DNA from: Peronospora farinosa | Lineage: Eukaryota > Oomycota > Peronosporomycetes > Peronosporales > Peronosporaceae | Direction: 5' to 3' | NCBI GenBank assembly: GCA_947646735.1 | Contig: CANTFK010000270.1 | Location: forward strand, 372,001-436,000 | DNA: 64,000 nucleotides | In this document: piece after piece, positions 61,816 through 64,000 of the stretch | How positions within the stretch are numbered: position 1 is the first letter of the stretch | Layout of the letters: each line of letters begins with the position of its first letter | Program-made: the position numbers and the translations under genes | The notes under the pieces: model-generated | What the model was told of the DNA's origin: nothing | Databases searched by the model: none | Seen by the model: the letters and a program-made list of their open reading frames with translations, nothing else

Positions 61816-62923
61816 ATCTGCACAATATTACCACAGCCCCTGATCGATAGAATATCGATGAAGGCTCGTTCCGACATTTTAATGTACGAGTCTTCAAACT
61901 CATCACTGCCAAGAGCGTGTAGCAAAGCTACACAATGATCGTCTTTAGCGTACGCCGTACGAATGAGATCAATGATAGAAGACGATAACGTCGTAACATG
62001 AGCAAGCTCATAGTCATGTCTGCGTGACAAAGCATCTGCCAAAGCGTTATGCTTGTCTGGCTTATATTTCACCTCGAAGTTTTATTCAGCAAAGGATGAC
62101 AGCGGTCGGGCCATTCTCAACGAGAGATGAGGCTACTAAGTAACAGTGCGTAAAGACGCATGATCGGTATAAATCACAAAAGGCTTCGGTACCAGTAGAT
62201 GAGCTCGGAATTGACTAGCTCTTTGTCATGAACTGGATAGTTCTTCTCTGTAGCTTTCAGCTGGAGAGATTCAAAAGCGATCACACGCTCTAATCCTTCA
62301 GCATCTGTTTGTGGCAGAGCATTGCCAATGGAAAAATTCGACGCGTCACATACGACGCTAATGGTCGGTCAGGATCAGGCAAAGCCAAGTGGGAGCATAA
62401 AGAAGTCTATCCTTCACCGATTGAAAAGAGTCCTCGTGTTCGGCATGCCAACACCTATTTACATCCTTTTTAAGGAGATTAGATAATGGCCGAGACATAT
62501 CAGCGTAATCATCGCTGTACTTATGTAAGTAATTGGCAAGGCCAAGCCATTTACGCAAGTCCTGTTGGGAAGGTGGAACAGGCCACTCAAATATGGCTTT
62601 GACCTTAGCGGGATCCGCTCTGAGCCTCTCTTCCCAATGAAGCACCTTGAAAAGGGAATCTCTTCGGCACCAAAGATGCACTTAGATGCATTATCATAGA
62701 GTTTATTAGTGCGCATACACTTGAGCACAGCTCGTAAATGAACAATACGGTTCTCGGTATCAGACCGCCCATGTTCAGCACGACTATGGACAAAAATGTC
62801 ATCAAATTACGTCTGTGCATAATTTCGATGGGGTCGAAACAATTGCGTCACCAAACGGTAAAACGTAGCCGGAGCATTCGACAGCCCCTGAGGCATCACC
62901 TACCACTCCCAAAGCATACCGCT
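61770..62923 (-). pseudogene. RT (late) and RNase H of element D
   Basis: RT from the inverted-repeat centre: MPQGLSNAPATFYRLV, a TAA before FDDIFVHSRAEH (near 62812), LRKWLGLANYLHKYSDDYAD (62358-62681 frame), then RNase H with SNFSIGNALPQ and the tether MKYKPDKHNALADALSRR (about 62020-62072). The tyrosine of the YxDD motif is lost to a stop (ACGTAATTTGATGAC). Confidence 0.75.
62162..62923 (-). repeat. Left arm of a large inverted repeat
   Basis: 762 bp that is the reverse complement of 63237-64000 apart from one- or two-base differences (one C is missing in the left copy near 62625). The same two nonsense changes occur in both arms, so the duplication post-dates decay of the element. The right arm reaches the window end, so the true length is greater. 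Confidence 0.9.
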
Positions 62924-64000
62924 CCAGAAAAACAGTGTGACGTCATTGACGAGTTCTTTCGTGCAAAGAACGCGGCGGGTTTGGTGCGCGAGAATAAATC
63001 TCCGTACTCTACATCTACTTTCTGTGCCAAAAACATAATGGTAAGTGGCGTATTGCTCATGCTTATAATAATCTCAATGCAGCCAATTTACATGAAAAAA
63101 CGCCAATACCCAGATAGGATGTTCTTCAGAACAATATGGTCGGTTTTTTCATGTACAGTGCGCTCGACTTAGTCGATGGTTATTACCAATTGCTCATGCG
63201 AGCTAGCGATATTCCGCTCACTGCGGTTAGTAATCCGAGCGGTATGCTTTGGGAGTGGTAGGTGATGCCTCAGGGGCTGTCGAATGCTCCGGCTACGTTT
63301 TACCGTTTGGTGACGCAATTGTTTCGACCCCATCGAAATTATGCACAGACGTAATTTGATGACATTTTTGTCCATAGTCGTGCTGAACATGGGCGGTCTG
63401 ATACCGAGAACCGTATTGTTCATTTACGAGCTGTGCTCAAGTGTATGCGCACTAATAAACTCTATGATAATGCATCTAAGTGCATCTTTGGTGCCGAAGA
63501 GATTCCCTTTTCAAGGTGCTTCATTGGGAAGAGAGGCCTCAGAGCGGATCCCGCTAAGGTCAAAGCCATATTTGAGTGGCCTGTTCCACCTTCCCAACAG
63601 GACTTGCGTAAATGGCTTGGCCTTGCCAATTACTTACATAAGTACAGCGATGATTACGCTGATATGTCTCGGCCATTATCTAATCTCCTTAAAAAGGATG
63701 TAAATAGGTGTTGGCATGCCGAACACGAGGACTCTTTTCAATCGGTGAAGGATAGACTTCTTTATGCTCCCACTTGGCTTTGCCTGATCCTGACCGACCA
63801 TTAGCGTCGTATGTGACGCGTCGAATTTTTCCATTGGCAATGCTCTGCCACAAACAGATGCTGAAGGATTAGAGCGTGTGATCGCTTTTGAATCTCTCCA
63901 GCTGAAAGCTACAGAGAAGAACTATCCAGTTCATGACAAAGAGCTAGTCAATTCCGAGCTCATCTACTGGTACCGAAGCCTTTTGTGATTTATACCGATC
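62924..64000 (+). pseudogene. Inverted second copy of element D RT, running off the window
   Basis: On +: IDEFFRAKNAAGLVRENKSP, TFCAKN, a shift, ALDLVDGYYQLLMRASDIPL, then from 63237 the same sequence as the left arm in reverse. The first 313 bp (62924-63236), carrying the RT fingers and motif A, are single-copy and form the spacer. It extends past 64000. Confidence 0.85.

Larger units (their letters stand above)
60018..62923 (-). mobile_element. Element D: Ty3/gypsy retrotransposon, pol half
   Basis: On minus from 62923: RT from the MLWEW motif, RNase H, integrase, GPY/F and chromodomain, ending near 60259, with an antisense frame at 60018-60650. The integrase glutamate is intact (DGKTERVN near 61245). 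Pol has many frameshifts. The RT side ends abruptly at 62923 at the centre of a large inverted repeat, and gag is absent. Confidence 0.82.

Overview
The window is nuclear DNA of an oomycete, most likely a Phytophthora or downy mildew relative with a repeat-rich genome. The signs are compact, intron-poor housekeeping genes, short 5' untranslated regions with initiator-type core promoters (TCA...CAATTT), secreted lactonase paralogues, and oomycete-type Ty3/gypsy and Ty1/copia elements, including one with two RNase H domains and a chromodomain. I cannot name the species. No tRNA, rRNA or CRISPR structure was seen.

Layout: (1) 1-3004, the gag side of a decayed minus-strand Ty3/gypsy element (called E here), carrying a clean solo LTR of another family (B). 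(2) 3523-6270, two near-identical 901-bp inverted arms around an unrecognised ORF. (3) 7102-24929, a gene island with eight genes: a Mnn2-like mannosyltransferase, a probable mitochondrial ribosomal protein, ornithine decarboxylase, APC7 (five exons), an ER-retained FKBP with two microexons, a trehalose-phosphate synthase/phosphatase-like protein, a tail-anchored unknown and two tandem secreted lactonase-like proteins. (4) 25966-28694, an old LTR scrap and a Ty1/copia relic. (5) 28695-64000, a stack of nested LTR retrotransposons.

Nesting: element A (28695-46636, minus strand) is split by element F (34593-44730, plus strand, Chronos-like, 1-kb LTRs). Element C (46637 to about 58985, minus) is split inside its reverse transcriptase by element B (50341-56437, minus, 5-bp duplication GAGAT). 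Element D (about 60018-62923, minus) ends in a second large inverted repeat that runs off the window. The left end of C is cut by A, so the order of insertion is C first, then A and B, then F in A.

The most interesting structure is shared by A, B, C and D. Each carries, at the 3' end of its minus-strand pol, an open or recently open frame on the opposite (+) strand. It encodes a basic, Ser/Arg/Pro-rich protein with a coiled coil near the C-terminus, and it is read convergently with the chromodomain-encoding end of pol. B and C also share a Glu-to-Lys change at the integrase catalytic glutamate, and B has a protease-RT fusion deletion, so B must have been moved in trans.
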